Origin: Chitinophagales bacterium
Lineage (GTDB): Bacteria > Bacteroidota > Bacteroidia > Chitinophagales > UBA2359
NCBI GenBank assembly: GCA_020629335.1
Contig: JAHDDN010000304.1
Location: 1 to 6,559 of the forward strand
Length of the DNA stretch: 6,559 bases
Reading direction: 5' to 3'
Of the stretch, positions 6,531-6,559 are shown piece after piece. The stretch's first letter is position 1. Each line of letters starts with the position of its first letter. A program made the position numbers and the translations under genes. The notes under the pieces are model-generated. The model saw only the letters and a program-made list of their open reading frames with translations, was not told the DNA's origin and made no database searches.

Positions 6531-6559
6531 TTGATAGCTTCATTTTTTTGAATTTTCTC
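6527..6559 (-). CDS. hemC: C-terminal tail of an upstream gene, probably hydroxymethylbilane synthase (partial)
   Basis: Only the last ten codons and the stop are in the window. In the frame that ends in TGA at 6527-6529 they read [10 protein letters not shown]. The stop overlaps the hemD start as ATGA, the same junction type seen between hemD and hemE. A Lys/Glu-rich helical tail would fit the end of HemC, the enzyme that makes the linear tetrapyrrole used by HemD, and hemC normally precedes hemD. The identification rests on context, not on a visible motif. The other two frames end at TAA (6523-6525) and TGA (6540-6542) and cannot be excluded. Confidence 0.4.
   Translation of the reverse strand, partial: EKIQKNEAIK

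Overview
This AT-rich window (roughly 35-40 % GC by eye) is one tightly packed set of heme-biosynthesis genes, all on the minus strand. Read in the direction of transcription, from high to low coordinates, the order is (hemC tail)-hemD-hemE-hemF-hemB-hemL-hemH-hemJ. Several things point to a member of the Bacteroidota (Flavobacteriia, Cytophagia or Saprospiria-like): the gene content and order, the protein sequence flavour, the frequent AAA/ATT codons, and the absence of Shine-Dalgarno motifs in front of every start. This placement is inference; no rRNA or species marker is present.

Layout. 6527-6559: ten codons plus stop of an upstream gene, probably hemC, overlapping hemD by ATGA. 5844-6530: hemD, uroporphyrinogen-III synthase. 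4822-5847: hemE, uroporphyrinogen decarboxylase, overlapping hemD by ATGA. 3906-4817: hemF, O2-dependent coproporphyrinogen oxidase. 2928-3896: hemB, porphobilinogen synthase of the non-zinc (Asp-type) class. 1633-2919: hemL, glutamate-1-semialdehyde aminomutase. 605-1621: hemH, ferrochelatase with a cysteine-rich insert. 75-605: hemJ, membrane protoporphyrinogen oxidase, sharing one base with hemH. 1-74 is non-coding as far as I can see and holds a long inverted repeat. No gap between genes exceeds 11 bases, so the set almost certainly forms one transcript.

How the genes work together. HemL makes 5-aminolevulinate by the C5 (glutamyl-tRNA) route, and HemB condenses two of these to porphobilinogen. 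HemC and HemD build uroporphyrinogen III, HemE and HemF convert it to protoporphyrinogen IX, HemJ oxidises that to protoporphyrin IX, and HemH inserts iron. HemF, HemJ and HemH together indicate the protoporphyrin-dependent route under aerobic conditions. Only glutamyl-tRNA reductase (hemA) and the body of hemC are missing; they are expected just upstream, beyond base 6559.

I found no new system here. The most interesting points are the palindromic element after hemJ, a perfect hairpin inside hemJ, the HemH cysteine cluster, the HemB metal-site class and two A9 runs in hemD.
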